Assembly: GCA_023846275.1 (NCBI GenBank)
Contig: CM043869.1
Location: 41,256,737-41,320,736 of the forward strand
Reading direction: 5' to 3'
Length of the DNA: 64,000 bases
Source of the DNA: Vanilla planifolia
Lineage: Eukaryota > Streptophyta > Magnoliopsida > Asparagales > Orchidaceae
The notes under the pieces were generated by a model. The model saw nothing but the letters and a program-made list of their open reading frames with translations, did not search any database and was not told the DNA's origin. Within the stretch, counting starts at the first letter, position 1. Every line of letters starts with the position of its first letter. Positions 13,701 to 28,700 of this stretch are shown piece by piece. The position numbers and the translations under genes are program-made.

Positions 13701-16700
13701 GTATGCCCATGTGCACCAAATTAGTCTAACTCCTTTTATATGTGCATAATCCCTTGCAAAATCCCAAGTCTTTTTTAATTTGTTGATTTTTACATGATAT
13801 TAAGAGAAGCGCTTTTAATATCATTCCACCACACGCCCATGGCTGATCTTCTATTCCCTAACCCTAATCACCACATTTTTTCCTTAAAATGAGATTCACT
13901 CTAGTGAACCAACATGTGCACAACCTTGGAAGTTGTTGGCCCCATCACAATTTTGTCACTTAGAATTTGTCTTCCTTTGAAGTGTCGCACAATCCTACGT
14001 TAGAGGTTCCTCCTTTAAAGGTGATGTCTTTAGTCAATTTCCATTTGCTCTTATCGAAGGCTATGCTTTACTATTCACCTCAATGTTGAGTTAGGCTTGT
14101 CTCTTATTACAAAAATAATTGACGTAAATACACTCAACCTTGGTGGGTTGACTTTATCGATCTCCATCAAGTGCATTTATTCTCCTTTTCTTCCAATGTT
14201 TCATCCTATATTGTCTTGAGAAGTAGATTGTCGTTCGATCCCATAGTTAGATGCTACTAAAATTCACTCTTCAAGCATCAAGTGCCACTATGTCATATAG
14301 CAACTCGTTGATTAAATCTGAGTGATAGTAAACTTGATTTGCACTACATCTCCATTTTACACCCAGTGGCATTATGTCATATTGCAACTCTTTGATGAAC
14401 TCTAAATGACAACCAATTAGATTTGTATTACATCTCCACTTTAACTTGTTCATGATTCCATCCTTGCAAGTATAGATGTTGATGCGATATCATCTCCAAA
14501 ACAAGCCTTTCCATTGGGCTTACTCTTACCTGATTGCCATGATATCCATAATCAAAGATGATGTGTACCAACTCCTTAAGATGAATCTTAACTTGTCTTG
14601 TCCCTCTTTTTTGTCTTTGTTGTTAATGAGAAACTATGGTTGTGCTGTGGCCTTTGGGCACTTACTCCACCATAACAACAAAATCCTTTTTTGTTTTCTC
14701 TGGTTGACATTCTTATTTTCCACCTATTCATCTTTGGATGCATACCCAACATTCTCCCTTCGAAGTCCTAGCCTCTTGCATTGATAGCACAATTTAGAAT
14801 TTTGCTGGAAAGCAAAACTAGAAAAACCTTGTTTTGCCACTTGAGGCCATTCTCTTTCACTTTCGAGGTAGTTTAACATTTGCTTGCAATCTACAATCAC
14901 ATTTTGGAGCTACACGATCTTTGTGATCCTACATGTCATCAATTGAAAGTCCCTCATTTGCTCCTTGCCTTTGGCCCCTCTCCTTGAGGTAAACTTTCTT
15001 CCATCTATTGGCAATTTCAAATAGAAGTTATCAGTAACCTTTGCTTCATTATCTCCATTAGAAATTGTACTTGCTTTGTAAGAAAATTAATTTATTGTTC
15101 CAAATATGGTTTCATATCATAAGCCATCCTTTACCTCACTCTTTTTTTTGACAACTCTCCCATTTCTTAGTTGTATTATCAAAGTTGACAATTGCCTCTT
15201 ACCAATTCTCCCAACCAAGGATTATTTGATGGAATATAAAAAACTGGATCCAGTGCAATCAAGATATATGTTTCTAATAAACAAATCTTGATTTTCATAT
15301 CAACCTAAGCCCTTGAAGGAGAATTAACCCGACATTGTGGGTTGCGGTGGATTTGATCAATATTGTAGGTCAATGAAAAACTTAGTGGGAACCATTCTCT
15401 TCTCATGAGGTAGAAAATAAACTAATGTGGACGGTAAGCACCACAAGTAAAGAGAAACACATTGTGGAAATACAAGAAAAACTCTAACTTTATTATAGAC
15501 AAGCTGTCACTAATTTGTATTTCAACATAATTGTAGTACACAACTTTGTGGCGAATTTTTTGTCCCTAAAATGCTCTCAATCACCTTCATAGTTTTAGAA
15601 TTCTGAACTCCCCTTTGATTCTTTCCCATATTCTCTCATGACAATTTCCTCAAGATTCTTGATTTTTGCCCTGAGTTGGATCGCTCTACTTTGGTTATGA
15701 GATATCTTAAGAGGATACTTGTTTTCTCTCTTTGAGATGATCTAAAGAATTCCTAGACACAGATCATACGACAATCTCTTTTGCTAGATCCAAGCTTCTC
15801 TTTGCAGGACATTGGGTATTTATCCTATATCTTTCAAATTTTTTGAATGCTCTACCTATCCTCCAAGGCTTCCTCTTATAGTCACAAGGCTACTTGTGCA
15901 ATTATGAATAACTCTTCTCTCAAAATTCAAATGGCCCCGTTTGAAATGATAGTAGAGGAGGTAAACATAAATCCTCATCTAATTCTTCTTATGTCTATCC
16001 TCCTGACCCATTGGAATTGATCAATAATTACCTCCACAAGGTAGAAATCTTTGCAGTTCGTTGACTTAGTTAAATGGTGTGATCAAAGATGTCTGATTGT
16101 ACAATTTTGCATATCTGCTTGATTGCCACCTGTGCGAAGCATTATGTGAACAATTTACATGTTTGCATATAGTTTACAAGTGTAATTTTCTTTTGTACAT
16201 GCACAGAATCTTCATCTAGCTTAATATTTAAAAATTTCACACACATTTTTGTATGTCTATTGGAATGCTTGATGTGCATTACACATACATTATTTGTACC
16301 TTCACTTGTTTGAACCTACCTGCGATTCATCTCATGTGCTTACTTTTTGACATGTACCAAGCACTATGTGCCTGCATGCAACATACTGAGCCAACTCTTA
16401 TATGCACATAAACTTATAATATGAGTACAAGTTCCCATTTGGTATTTTCAATTTATTCTTGAGATTAGTTATTTAGGATCCTATTGCTTTTCTCCACTTG
16501 CCAACTCCTTCCAGCTCTCTACCAATAGCACATGATTGATCCCCAATTAGATTATTTCTGGAGTTGAAACTACGTTCTTTGACTATAAGTGCTTGTGCTT
16601 TTAGTTATTTTAAAGCCAAATGATTATACTTTCTCTGTTTCATTTTTTATGATGAAGGAACTACCAAACAACTTTTATCAATCTATTGATTTGCACATCG

Positions 16701-19700
16701 GGTTATTTTTTCTTATTTGCTCATTGTAACATGGACATTTATTGAGATTTGACGGATAGTGATGCCGCTTATATTAATATAGTTGTATAGAGTTTGCGCA
16801 TGATTAACATATTGATATTTTATACATGCTTGATGCCACATTCTAGAAATATGTAATTGTTGTTATTACTGGGCTACATGTTTAAGTATTCTCCTTTTTC
16901 TCTTCCAAATTTTCTTGTGATAAAGATGAAACATTTTCTAATTTTCCTTCTACTTCCCACCAGGTTTATATTGTTTTGTAATCAATAACAAATGCAAGAA
17001 AATTGTTTCCATTTTTAGTTTCCTTTTTCTTTATCAATCATGCAGGATCATTTATGGACTTATTTGTAGTTTACTTTTGTATTCATGGTATTCTTAAATT
17101 TGCTTTCACTTCAGGAACCCCAAGGGATACTATTTTTGCTGGATGAAGAATCAACTTCCTCCAATGCAACTGATTTTACCTTTTTCAACAAGCTCAAACA
17201 ACAATTACATGACAATCCTTGTTTCAAGGGGGAAAGAAGCTCTTTTAGAATTCACCATTATGCTGGAGAGGTAAAGTTCCCCAAAGTTTCGTATAGCAAG
17301 ATTGCAAACTTGGTAATATCAAAGTTTTTTGTCTCAAAATTTCGGTTTTATTTTAAACACATTAGACATACAAACATTTCTTGTAATTTAGAAAGTTCAT
17401 TGTTAAAAGAAAAATTACAAAGGATTATTAGGTTTTATTGTTATGACTGAAGGAGCCAAAATATATAGGTGTGCTTAATGGCACTTGTCATCAATAAATG
17501 GTAAATGTGGCCTATGATATTTCATAGGACTCAAATCATTTGTGATAAAGACCGATTGATCAGAGCGTTTTTTTGCTAATTAGTTAGCGGCTGTGGCTTG
17601 ATTGAGAAGTTCTTTTTCTTGCTCTAGTAATTTGTTATGGTAACTTCCTTGAAGAAGATAACTTTTCTAGAGAAAAACTAAGAACTATCTCTTCTCTCGC
17701 ACGTTGTGCAGAAGATTGAGGGTAATAGTTAGAATATTTTCAAACTGGAGCAAATTAGGAAAGATTGCAAGAGAGAGACAATAATCACGGCAGTAAGACC
17801 AAATTGTATTTACATTTCTTTCTTTTTGAAGCTTACAAATCTTTTTTTTTTCTTTTAAATTATGTGGGCTGTATCAATTCTATGTATCTTTCTTGTGAAA
17901 TCTGACTTGAATAAAATACTTTTCGAATTACACTACCATTAGAGCAATATTGCCTCTTCGTGCTCTCTGTCTCTATTAACCTGTCTATCCATTGCATCCT
18001 TTGTCAAGGCTGCTTCATCTCTTGTCAAGCCTTCCATGAAGAGGATCTAGCTACTTCGCTCAGCGGGGTCACGTATCCTTTATTTGACTACAATTTAAAT
18101 AAGCCTTGCCTTCATAATAGAATTAGTTAACTCCGAAGTTGCATTAGGAGTATCATCCAAGGCAAGTTTATGAATGTCTCTAGAGATATATTTAATCTTT
18201 TCTCTTTTTTGGAGGACCATAAAAGTAGATTAGGGGCATTGAGAAAATCCTTCCGATCTACCTTGTAACTTGTGATTTGTAATGTTGAGCTATCATCATA
18301 TACTAGGTAATCGGAGTACCTAGTATGAAGCTTTAGTGTGGAGGCATATGATAGGATGCATATGAAAAACTAAGTGCAGAAGAGCATGTTTTGTGACCAT
18401 CCATGGCTAATTTCTGTTCACTAAGGCAGAAATAAGACAAAACTACAGCAAATTGCGGAGACGTTGCAAAAAATGCCTAAACATAGTTTATTGGGAATTG
18501 TCTGTTGTCGAGGCCAACTCTGGCAATACAACAGAGGAACTTAATTGAGCTGGGATGGTTGTCTTCATATTATAGAAATTTTCTAATAATGATGTTCTCA
18601 TGGTGTGACATTATAGACTTGACCATCCAAACTTTTGTTAGCTTAAACACCAATTTCTTAACCCATTATTGAACAAAGATCATGTGATGCTTGCTAACCT
18701 GCAAAAAGTAGTTGTTCATCTTAGACCAATAAATCATACTTAGCTTCCATGTTGTTTGCAATAATACATAGTGATATTTGGAGACCATCTCTTGTGAAAA
18801 ATACATTTGGTACCTTGCGGTTCATTGTTTTCATTGATGATCATACTAGAGTTTGTTGGGTAAATCTCCACAAAGAGAAATTCAAAGTTATAATAAACTT
18901 GCTATCCTTCCACTTAATGATAAAAGCTCTATTCAAAACTAATGTCAAAACCATCTTAATTTGTAATGATGGAGAATCCTTCAATTATGGTCTTAGGACA
19001 ATACTTAACTATGCATGACATTATTCTAATGTTCTAACACTCCACAACAAAATAAAGTGATAGAAAGAAGAAACAATCATCTATAGGTATGACTTTTTAT
19101 GTGTTATAATTTTGAACACCACTTTTTATTCTACAAAAGACATCCACACATATAATATTCTCTTGCATCACTAAAAATCTTTGAATGCACGACATTTGTT
19201 CATGCACTTAATTCTAACTTGTCCAAACTTGATTCAAGAGCCTAAAAGAACATCTTTATAGCTTATTGTCCAACTCAAAAGTATGCAAATTTTATTCTCC
19301 CTTGTTAATTGTGTGTCTCTTGGGATTTCACATTTTTTGAATCTTCCCCTTTCTTTTCGATTCTTCTTTAAGGGAGAATTTAAGGTAAGAAGATTTGTAG
19401 GATTCAAGCCTTGAATCTCCTACTAAACTAGTTAAAACAAATGTATCTCTCTTTATTTCTCTACTTAAGGAACCCATTATAACCTAGATATAGAATTGAA
19501 ATTCTAGAAGTTAAAAGCTTTTCTCAAGGTGTATTCTCAAAGATAATCTCCTCCTAGGAGGACATTGAGACCTTGAATTGCCAGGAGCCCAAACCTATTA
19601 TTAATTCCAACTATAAAAGATGGTGAATTACACCAACTTGATTTGGTTGTGTCGCAATGTAGTCTGGAAAATATTCTAATTTATTGAAGAAAAGAAATAA

Positions 19701-22700
19701 GATGTGTACTCAAAATCTTATATCCAAGTATATATCTAATAAAAAATTATCCTTTGAGTATTGGCCATTTTTAGGCACCATTTCCTTAGCCAAGGTTCTT
19801 AAAATATAATAGAAGCCCTTGAAAAGGAGTTAAAGCAAGAGTTGAATGTTATAAAAAATGATATTTGGGAAATTATAGATTTATCATTAGACAAAATAAC
19901 ATTTTGATACAAATGGGTATTTACAATCAAACAAAAAAAGAAAATAAGAATGGAAAGATGCATGACTAGAGTAGTGACCTTTAAGATAAACTATCAAGAG
20001 ACATTTGCTCTTGTTGTAAAAATCAATGCTATAATAATCCTCTCCCTAGTTGCTTATTTGGATTGGGAGCTCCTCTTGCTTGATGTAAAGAATGTGTCCC
20101 TTAATGATGATCCATAGGAAGAAGTATTTTAGGACTTGATTTGATAAAGTTAATACAATAGTAAAAGCCTATGGATATGTAGGCTGAAATAGATCATAAT
20201 TTTTAAAACGCTTAGAAGATGATAAAATTGTCATACTTAAGGTATACATTGATGATGTTATACTTATAGGTGATTATATGGAAAAAATCAAGTATTTAAA
20301 GGCATATTGAAGTAGGATATTTGAGTTTAAGGATCTAGGTAATCTAGATATTTTCTTGGTATGGAAGTGACTAGAAGCAATATTTGACTCATTTTCATAA
20401 AAATACACCCTAGATTTGTTCGAAAAGGAAGGAATGTTAGGATGCAAAAATGTTAAGACCTCTTTAAAGTCAAATTAGAAACTTGGCACTAAAGAAGATA
20501 ACAATCAAATTGAACAAAAGAAATAGCAATAATTAGTGGGAAAACTAATTTATTTATCTTATACAATGCTAGACATTGCTTTTGCAATGAGTATGGTTAG
20601 TTCATGCATTGCCTTATGGAAAAGTATTGAGAGGCAACTTTTAGAATCTTAATGTATCTCAAGTGAATATCAAGAGAGTTAAAAATAAACATGGAAGATT
20701 CAATAATGATTTATTGTGATAAAAAAAAGTTGCTTTTAGCATTTTGCATTTTTTTTTATTTGTTATAAAAGGGCAAAGCATGTGGAAATCAATAAATATT
20801 TTATTAAAGAAAAAATTAATAATGGAAAAATATGTATAGCATTTATTCTTAATAAACAACAAAAAGTAGATATTTCAACGAGTCATTCCAAGTCGAGGTT
20901 TGAATAGATGTAATATGATCCTTATGCATTAGCTTAAGATGAATGTAGAGAATTGAGGATAATATTTAAAATAGTTTCAAATTTGAGTAAATCAGGAAGG
21001 ATGGCAAGAGAAAGGTAAGAATTTGTCACAATAAAATGAGATTAATTATGTTTAGAAATGATGAAATTTTATATACATTCTTTGTTTTCATGACCAACAA
21101 ATTTTATTTATTTATTTTAATATCTATGTGTAGGCTCTATAAAAATTGTAAGTATCAACTTTGTAAATTTAAATATACTTCTCAAATCACCTTCAAAGCA
21201 TTTGGTCTATGTTCACAGGCCAAGAGAAAGAGCTCAAATTCAATATGGATGAGATCGATTATTGATAAATGACATACAATTATATTGAAAACCCATATAT
21301 ATGTAATGAGAGAAAGATTAAGCTTGCCTTGTAAAAGATGGAGGTTTTATCTCATGTCTCGTCCGTCATAATACTAGTATTACCACCTAATCGATGATAG
21401 ATCAAAGTCTATGTAGTTAATTGTGAAGACATAAACCATTGTGGATAGGAGTGATGAAGTAATGATACAACAATTTTACGTTGATAACAATTCTATAAAT
21501 AAAGTATATACATTCCTATTTTGTTTTGTAAACTTTTCAAAAACATAACAAATTAAATCAATATATATAAGATTGTTTACATATCTCACATGCCACCCTA
21601 TGCATCCTCTATGTTTGATTCTATGGCATGTCTTATAATGTAAGTAGGGGTGAGTATAAAATGCTTAGTAGGTGAATCGACATGAATAAATAGCAAATGT
21701 ATGATAAACATAATGTAATGACATAATGTCAACATGATATATCATGAATACTTAACATATAAAAAACATGAATAACATGCTGTATACACATCAAATATGT
21801 AGATCTTTGTTTTTTTTATTTTATGTTACCTTTTTTTCTTTTATTTTTTTCTCTTATTTTTATTTCTTTTATTTTCTTTATAATTAGGTTTCAGATAATT
21901 CTTATAAGACTATATACCCATATTCTAATCATGTATCATCTCATTTATGGCACCTCATCATCTCTAGATCCTTGCCCATAGATGTGCCCATAGTCATAGT
22001 TGGCCAGCCATATCTATCACATATCATTCTGTCCCTCATCTCTGCATTAAGTGCAAGCGGTATCGGAGGAGGTCTTTGATGTCATCTTATTTCATCTTAT
22101 AGTTCAGTATCAAACCAGTGTTTATGATGCCCAGTATCCTGTGCTGGTGCTCATCATATCTTATATAATATCATAACTCAATATCAAACCTACTCCTATG
22201 ATGCCTAATATCACCGGATAAGTGACGTCACCAGATTTATTTTCCCTCACGTTCTCTCTCTTGATCGTGGCCTCTATCCCTTCGCCGCGACCATCCGGGA
22301 ACCAAATCTTATCGATTCGCCTTCAAAATCATCACTCTCGCAAACCCTACCACGTTGAAAAAATTGCAGGAAAAGAACGAGGGTGTGAAGGGTTTTTGGG
22401 ATATTTAAATATTTATTTTATTTTTAATTAATTTATTTAATATTATTTACTAATAACTTGAAAAATTAATTATAAATATCTAGGGTTAAAAAAATTATGT
22501 GATAAGAATAAAAATTTGTTGTTAAATTTGTCCTATTTAATTTTATATTTATATTCCAATTCCAACTATTGAAAATTGTTCTATAAAATGTAAAAAGACT
22601 TGTACCTTTGGGTGATTACGATAATGAGTCGTTACAGTCTCTTAAAAAAATTTTGTTTCGAAATTTCAGAATAAATTTGGGTATTGAGCCTTCGTATCTG

Positions 22701-25700
22701 CTTATATTTCTCAGGTTGCTTTTATATCAATATGATTCTGTCACAATATTCTTATCATGGGAATTACTTTGTTTCTTAATACATTTTCTTTCTAATCTAG
22801 AATCATTATTAGTTTCTTCTGATATGTCATATCGGGTTGAATTGTATTTCTTTTTGTATCATAATTGATTATTTGTGCTACATAGAGACGTATTTTCTTA
22901 GAAGAGTTATATGAAATACTTCATGTATTCTAAGAAATTGTATTGGTAAAGTAATTCTATAAGTTACATGTCCTACTCGTTTTGAAATCTGAAAATGACC
23001 AATATATTTTGTTTTTAATTTTTTTGCTTGACTAAATCTGAAAACACCTTTAAATGAGCTGACTTTTATAACAAATGATCATCCGTCTAGAATTCATATT
23101 CTTATCTTTACTATTAAAATATTTTTTCTGTTTATCCTATGTTATTTGAATTCTTCTTTTAATTAGCTTTACTTTTTTTGTAGCATTATCAAGAAAATCA
23201 GGTCCAATAACTTGTCGTTTTCCACCCTTATACCAGTATAATGGAGATTTACATTTTATTATATACAAAGTTTTATAAGAAGTTATTTTAATAATAGCTT
23301 CATAGTTGTTATTATATGTAAATTCTACTAAAGGAAGATGATTATCTCAATCTTCAAATTCTAGAATATATAATCACAATAAATCTTCTAAGATTTTAAT
23401 TATTCTCTTTATTTGGCCATCAGTTTGTAGGTGAAAAGTTATGCTAAATTTTAACTGTGTATTAAAAATTTTATGTATACTTTTCTAAAAATGAAATGTA
23501 AATTTTGGATCTCTATCAGATGCAATTTCTTTTGACATGCTATACAATATCACAATCTACTGAAAATACATATGAGCTAATTTTTCAGTTGTATATGTCA
23601 CTTTTATTGCTAAGAAATGTATAGATTTTGTTAGACTGTCAATTATCATTTATAGGCAATCATGTCTTGTTGGTGATCTAGGCAGTCTCATAACAAAATC
23701 TATAACATTTTTCTATTTTCATTTAAGAATGGCCATTAGGTTTTTGTTCTCCTTTCATCTGTTGGCAGATTAAACATTTTCTAACATATTTTATTACATC
23801 TCTTTTTATAACTGTCTATTAATATTATTGTTTTAATTCATGATACATTTTTGTTTCTCTAGGATGAATAATATATTTTGAATTATGAATTTCTTTTAAT
23901 AATAATTACTTCAATTGTTGATGATTAGTAACACACAGATGGCCTTGAAATGTCAAGATATTATTTTCATCAATAATAAAATCAAATTTCCGACTATCTT
24001 TAACTTTTTGAATTAATTTCTAGCATTCATCTTGAAGTTGATCTTCTTCAATGGATTACATCAAGTTTAGCTTGATAGACAATTGATACAACAATTGTAT
24101 TTTTCTTTACAATTTTGCCTCTAATAACGAATTATGAAATTCAAATTAATTTTTTTTCATTTATTTGAGCCAAATCAAATGAAGATGTGTTTTTTGGCTC
24201 AAGGCATCAACAACCACATTTATTTTACTTGGATGATAAATAATTTGCAGATCATAATCTTTAATAAATTTTAACAATTTTTAGTCTCAAATTTAATTCT
24301 TTTTGAGTAAATATGTACTTCAAACTTTGATGATCAGTTAGAACTTCACATTTCATCCCATAAGATAATGCTTCTAGATTTTCAAAGCAAACATAATTAC
24401 TGTTAGTTCCAGATTGTGAACTGGATAATTTTTTTTATGTAGTTTTAATTGCTTGGAAGCATATGCTATAACTTTCCCAAATTACATTAAGGCACAACCC
24501 AATCATTGCAATGATGCATCACTATAAAGTTGATAATCCTTAATTCTTTTAAGCAAAGTCAACATTGGAGTTGATGTCAATTTTTTTTTCAATTTTTGAA
24601 AGCTCTCCTCAAAAGAGAAATCCTATTCTAATTTTACAGCTTTTTGAGTTAATATGGATAAAGGTGCAGTAATTTAAGAAAAATCTTGCACATTTTTTAT
24701 AATATCTAGCTAAACTCATAGAACTTTTAACCTCAGTAATATTTGTAAGTTGAGGCCAATGTATAATAGCTTTTATTTTTTGAGGATCCACAGATACCCT
24801 TCTGCATTGACTATATACCATAAAAATGTCACTTTGGATAACCAAAATTTATTTTTTAAAAATTTTGCATACAATTGACGTGCATAGAATGTCTCTAACA
24901 CAATATGTAGATATCCAATATGATCTTTTGTGCTTCTAGAATATATAAAAATATCATCAATAAAAATAATTACAAACTGATCAAGATATTCTTTGCATAT
25001 TCTATTCATTAAATCCATAAATACTGTAAGTGCATTTGTGAGGCCAAAAAATAACATAAAAAATTCATAATGTTCATATCTAGTCCTGAAAACAGTCTTA
25101 AATATGTTATTTATTTTATTTTCAGTTGATGGTAACCATACCTCAAAACAATTTTAAACAACAACTATAGCACCCTGCAATTGATCAAATAAATCATCAA
25201 TACGAGGCAAAGGATAGCGATTTTTATTATAATTCTGTTTAATTCCTTGTAATCAATGCATATTCATGAGTTGTCATCTTTCTTTTTGACAAATAAAATT
25301 GGTGCTGCTCATAAAGGTACATTGGGTCCAATAAAACTCTTATCCAGCAATTTTTTAATCTAGATTTTCATTTCTTGTAATTCTGTAGGTGTCATTCTAT
25401 ATGACATTTTAGATAAGGTTTTGTTCTTGACATCAACTAAATTTCAAATTCTATTTCTTTATTTGGAGGTAATCTTGGTAATTCTTTTGGAAACACATTA
25501 AGGTATTCACAAATAATAAGAACATCTTAAGATTTACTAAACTTTTGATCAGTAACTATCATAGATAACAAAAATCATTGACATCTTTTTGATATTAATT
25601 TAAACTATTTCATTGTAGTTATAAAAAAAATTCTTTTATTTTCATAATAAATCACTTTTTTTTAGTTTGAATTTTTAACTTTACTTCTTTTTATACATAG

Positions 25701-28700
25701 TCAATCTTCACTTGATGTTTTATAAATCAATTTATATTCAAAATGATATCAAATTCTTGCAAAGATAGGACTACTAATTTTACAATAAATTCCTTCTCAT
25801 ATATGTCTATATATCTATTTATACATTTTTCAGTTTTAATTTCAGTACTATCAGATAATTTCACTAGCGATACAGTTTTTATTTCTTATAAATTTACAGA
25901 TCTAATATCACATGCATGCTGAACAATGAATGAATGTGATGCTTTACTATTAAAAAAAAATAGATACTGGAATATGTTGAAATAATAATGTTCCTGAGAT
26001 AATATCAGTGGAATAAGGTGCCTCCTGCTGAGAGATCGCATACACCATGGGTTCTCCTCCTTTGCCTACCAATTGAACCCTACCAACACCTACAGATCCT
26101 GAGGTAGATACAGTGCTTTTGTCTCTACCTCTGCCTGCACCACCTCTGTCATCAAGATTAATAGGTGTTGAAGTTGTCTGAGATACAGTACCAGTGTGGG
26201 GACATAATTTGGCAATGTGGCCTACTTCATTACAAGTAAAGCATCGGATCTGTCCGCTCTGCTTATACCAACAGAAACCTTTATGAAATTTGTTGCAATC
26301 AGAACACTAAGTGGTCTTGCCAGTAGTCTCTGTATTAGTCATGTTACTGTCGACACCAGACCCTAATCCCCCATAACTAAATTTTGTACCTCTACGAAAT
26401 CTTTTAAATCTTTTCTTGTCAGGAGCTTTATCTTTTGCTTCTTGAGTTTTTTCTTTCTTTTTCAATTTTTTTTTTGTGAGATTCTAATAATTACAGATTT
26501 TATTCCACCAGCCTGACATTCTCAATAAAATCATAAAAATCAGATGTCCTGTGAGATACCAAAGTTGCCTTAATGTCATACCATAGGCCCTTACAAACAT
26601 AAAACATCGTTGCTCCTCAGATTCTATCATATTAGGCACATGTCGTGCTAAAGTATTAAACTTCTTCTCATATTTAGATATTGTCAAATCATTTTGGACC
26701 AAGTCTTACAGAACTAATCGCATCTTCTCCCATGCAGATATAAGAATATAATTGCTTTCAAAATCATCAATAAAATCCTACCATGAAATCTCTTTCACAA
26801 ACCTACTATGGAATCTAATGCGGTGGTGTGATTCCCACCAATCTATAACATCATCCTCTAGCACCAGAATCGTTAGAGAAACTCTCCTTGATCAGGTTAG
26901 TCCATAACATCAAATATCCTATACATATGCTTGGTCCATCGTTCTATTGCAAAAGGATCTAAACCTTCCACAAAATGAAAGGGATGTGTATGATGAAATT
27001 GATCAACCACTTTATCAAGCATAAAACTTTCTTCATGCACTCTCATATGTTGTGATGAAGAGGATGTTACTTGCATTGGAATATTTGGATTGTTAGATCA
27101 ATGCAAATTAGAAGATAACTCTCTTTTAGATCTTCTAGTCCTTGATTCTTGATTCATCAAAATTCCATATATTAATATTTAATAATCCATCCAAAATCAC
27201 ATTTATGAAAACAATTTATACTTAAACAGGTATGTTATGCATATATTGTGTTAGTTTTCTCACTCAAATTCTCAATTTTAATAACCTTTAGGCTTTAATA
27301 TCACCCTGTCATGTCCTGTCCATTATAACACTAGAATTACTGCTTAATCGACGACAGATCAGAGTCTACACAACTAATTGTGAGGAAATAAACCATTGTG
27401 GATGGGGGTGATGAAATGATGATACAACAATTTTACCTTGATACAATTCTACAAATAAAGTATTTTCACACCTATTCTGTTATGTAAACTCCTTAGAAAC
27501 ATGATAACAAATTAAATCAATATATATAAGATTGTTCATACACCTCACATGCCACTCTATGCACCATCTGTGTGGATCTGTGGCATGTTATATAATATTA
27601 GTAGGGGTGAGCATAAAATGTTCAGTAGGTAAATCAACATGAATAAATAACAAATGTATAAAAAACATAATGTAAATGTATGGTGTCAACATGGCATATC
27701 AAGAATGCGCAACGTATAAAAAAACATGAATAACAATACGCTGTATACACATTAAATATACAGACACATCTTTGTTCTTTTATTTCATGTTGTTTTTTTT
27801 TTTTCACTGGACGGTGGCAAAAATGACGCTGCATGCTTGTCAGCGGAAACTCCGTACAACCCAGAATAATGAATGCAACGGGAAAGTTTGAAAAATTCAA
27901 AAAAAAAAAATTACTTTTCTTATTTTTCCCTCTTTCGTGCTTTGAAACGCTGCCACAACACATCTCTTTCTCAATTTCCGGTGACGGGAGATAATGCGGC
28001 TCAATGGATTAGGGTTCCAGTCAAGTGACGTCGTCGAATTTCTTTCCCCCGCGTTCTCTTTCTCGATTGTCATCTCTATTCCTTCGCCATCTGGGAATCG
28101 AATCTCGCCAATTCGCCCTTGAAATCACCACTCTCACAAACGTTAACCATGTCGAGAAAGTTGCGGGAAAAGGACGAGGGTGTGAAGGGTTTTCAGGATA
28201 CTTAAATCCCAATTTTATTTTAATTAATTAATTTATTTATTTTAATATTATTTACTAATAACTTTAAAAACTAATAACAAATTATCTAGTACTTTAAAAA
28301 TTACATGACAATAACCAAAATTCGTTGCTAAATTTGCTCTATTCAATTTTAGATTTATATTCTAATTCCAATTGTTTGAAATATTCTACAAAATGCGGAA
28401 AAACTCGTACCAAAAGGTAATTACAGCAATAAGTTGTTACACAAAATATCTATCTCAAATCACCTATGAACATACTCTTACTTTTGTGTTGTTGATGTAG
28501 TCAAAATTGTCATAGATTATATTTTTGTTAATCACATTACATTCTTGTTTTTGGAGAGTAGAAACATGCAAAGAGTGCAAGCAATAGGAAGCCCCCAATT
28601 GCCTCATATAGCCTCAAGGTTAATTTAATTTTTCATATTACAATTAAAAAAGGGATCTTGACAACACACTTCCATATCTTGAAATTTTCATCTCACAAAA

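Larger units (their letters stand above)
21350..28441 (-). mobile_element. Ty3/gypsy LTR retrotransposon, antisense in the myosin intron
   Basis: Read on the reverse strand, from right to left: 5' LTR (27,307-28,441); a primer-site-like 'gggtgatattaaagcc' beside it (27,290-27,306); gag (about 26,480-26,700, [17 protein letters not shown]); a CCHC zinc knuckle [14 protein letters not shown] (about 26,200-26,245); protease/linker; reverse transcriptase (24,773-25,057: [28 protein letters not shown]), continuing into [12 protein letters not shown] (24,609-24,845); integrase (about 23,050-23,700, [16 protein letters not shown]); and the 3' LTR (21,350-22,636). All domains have stops or frameshifts, so it is inactive. 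The order and the [16 protein letters not shown] motif are standard for the gypsy group. It starts only about 150 bp from the copia element on its left. Confidence 0.88.

Noticed and set aside
28021..28231. Short frames on both strands at the gypsy LTR centre
   Set aside because: They lie within the LTR; the matching LTR has the frames changed and no protein family is recognisable.
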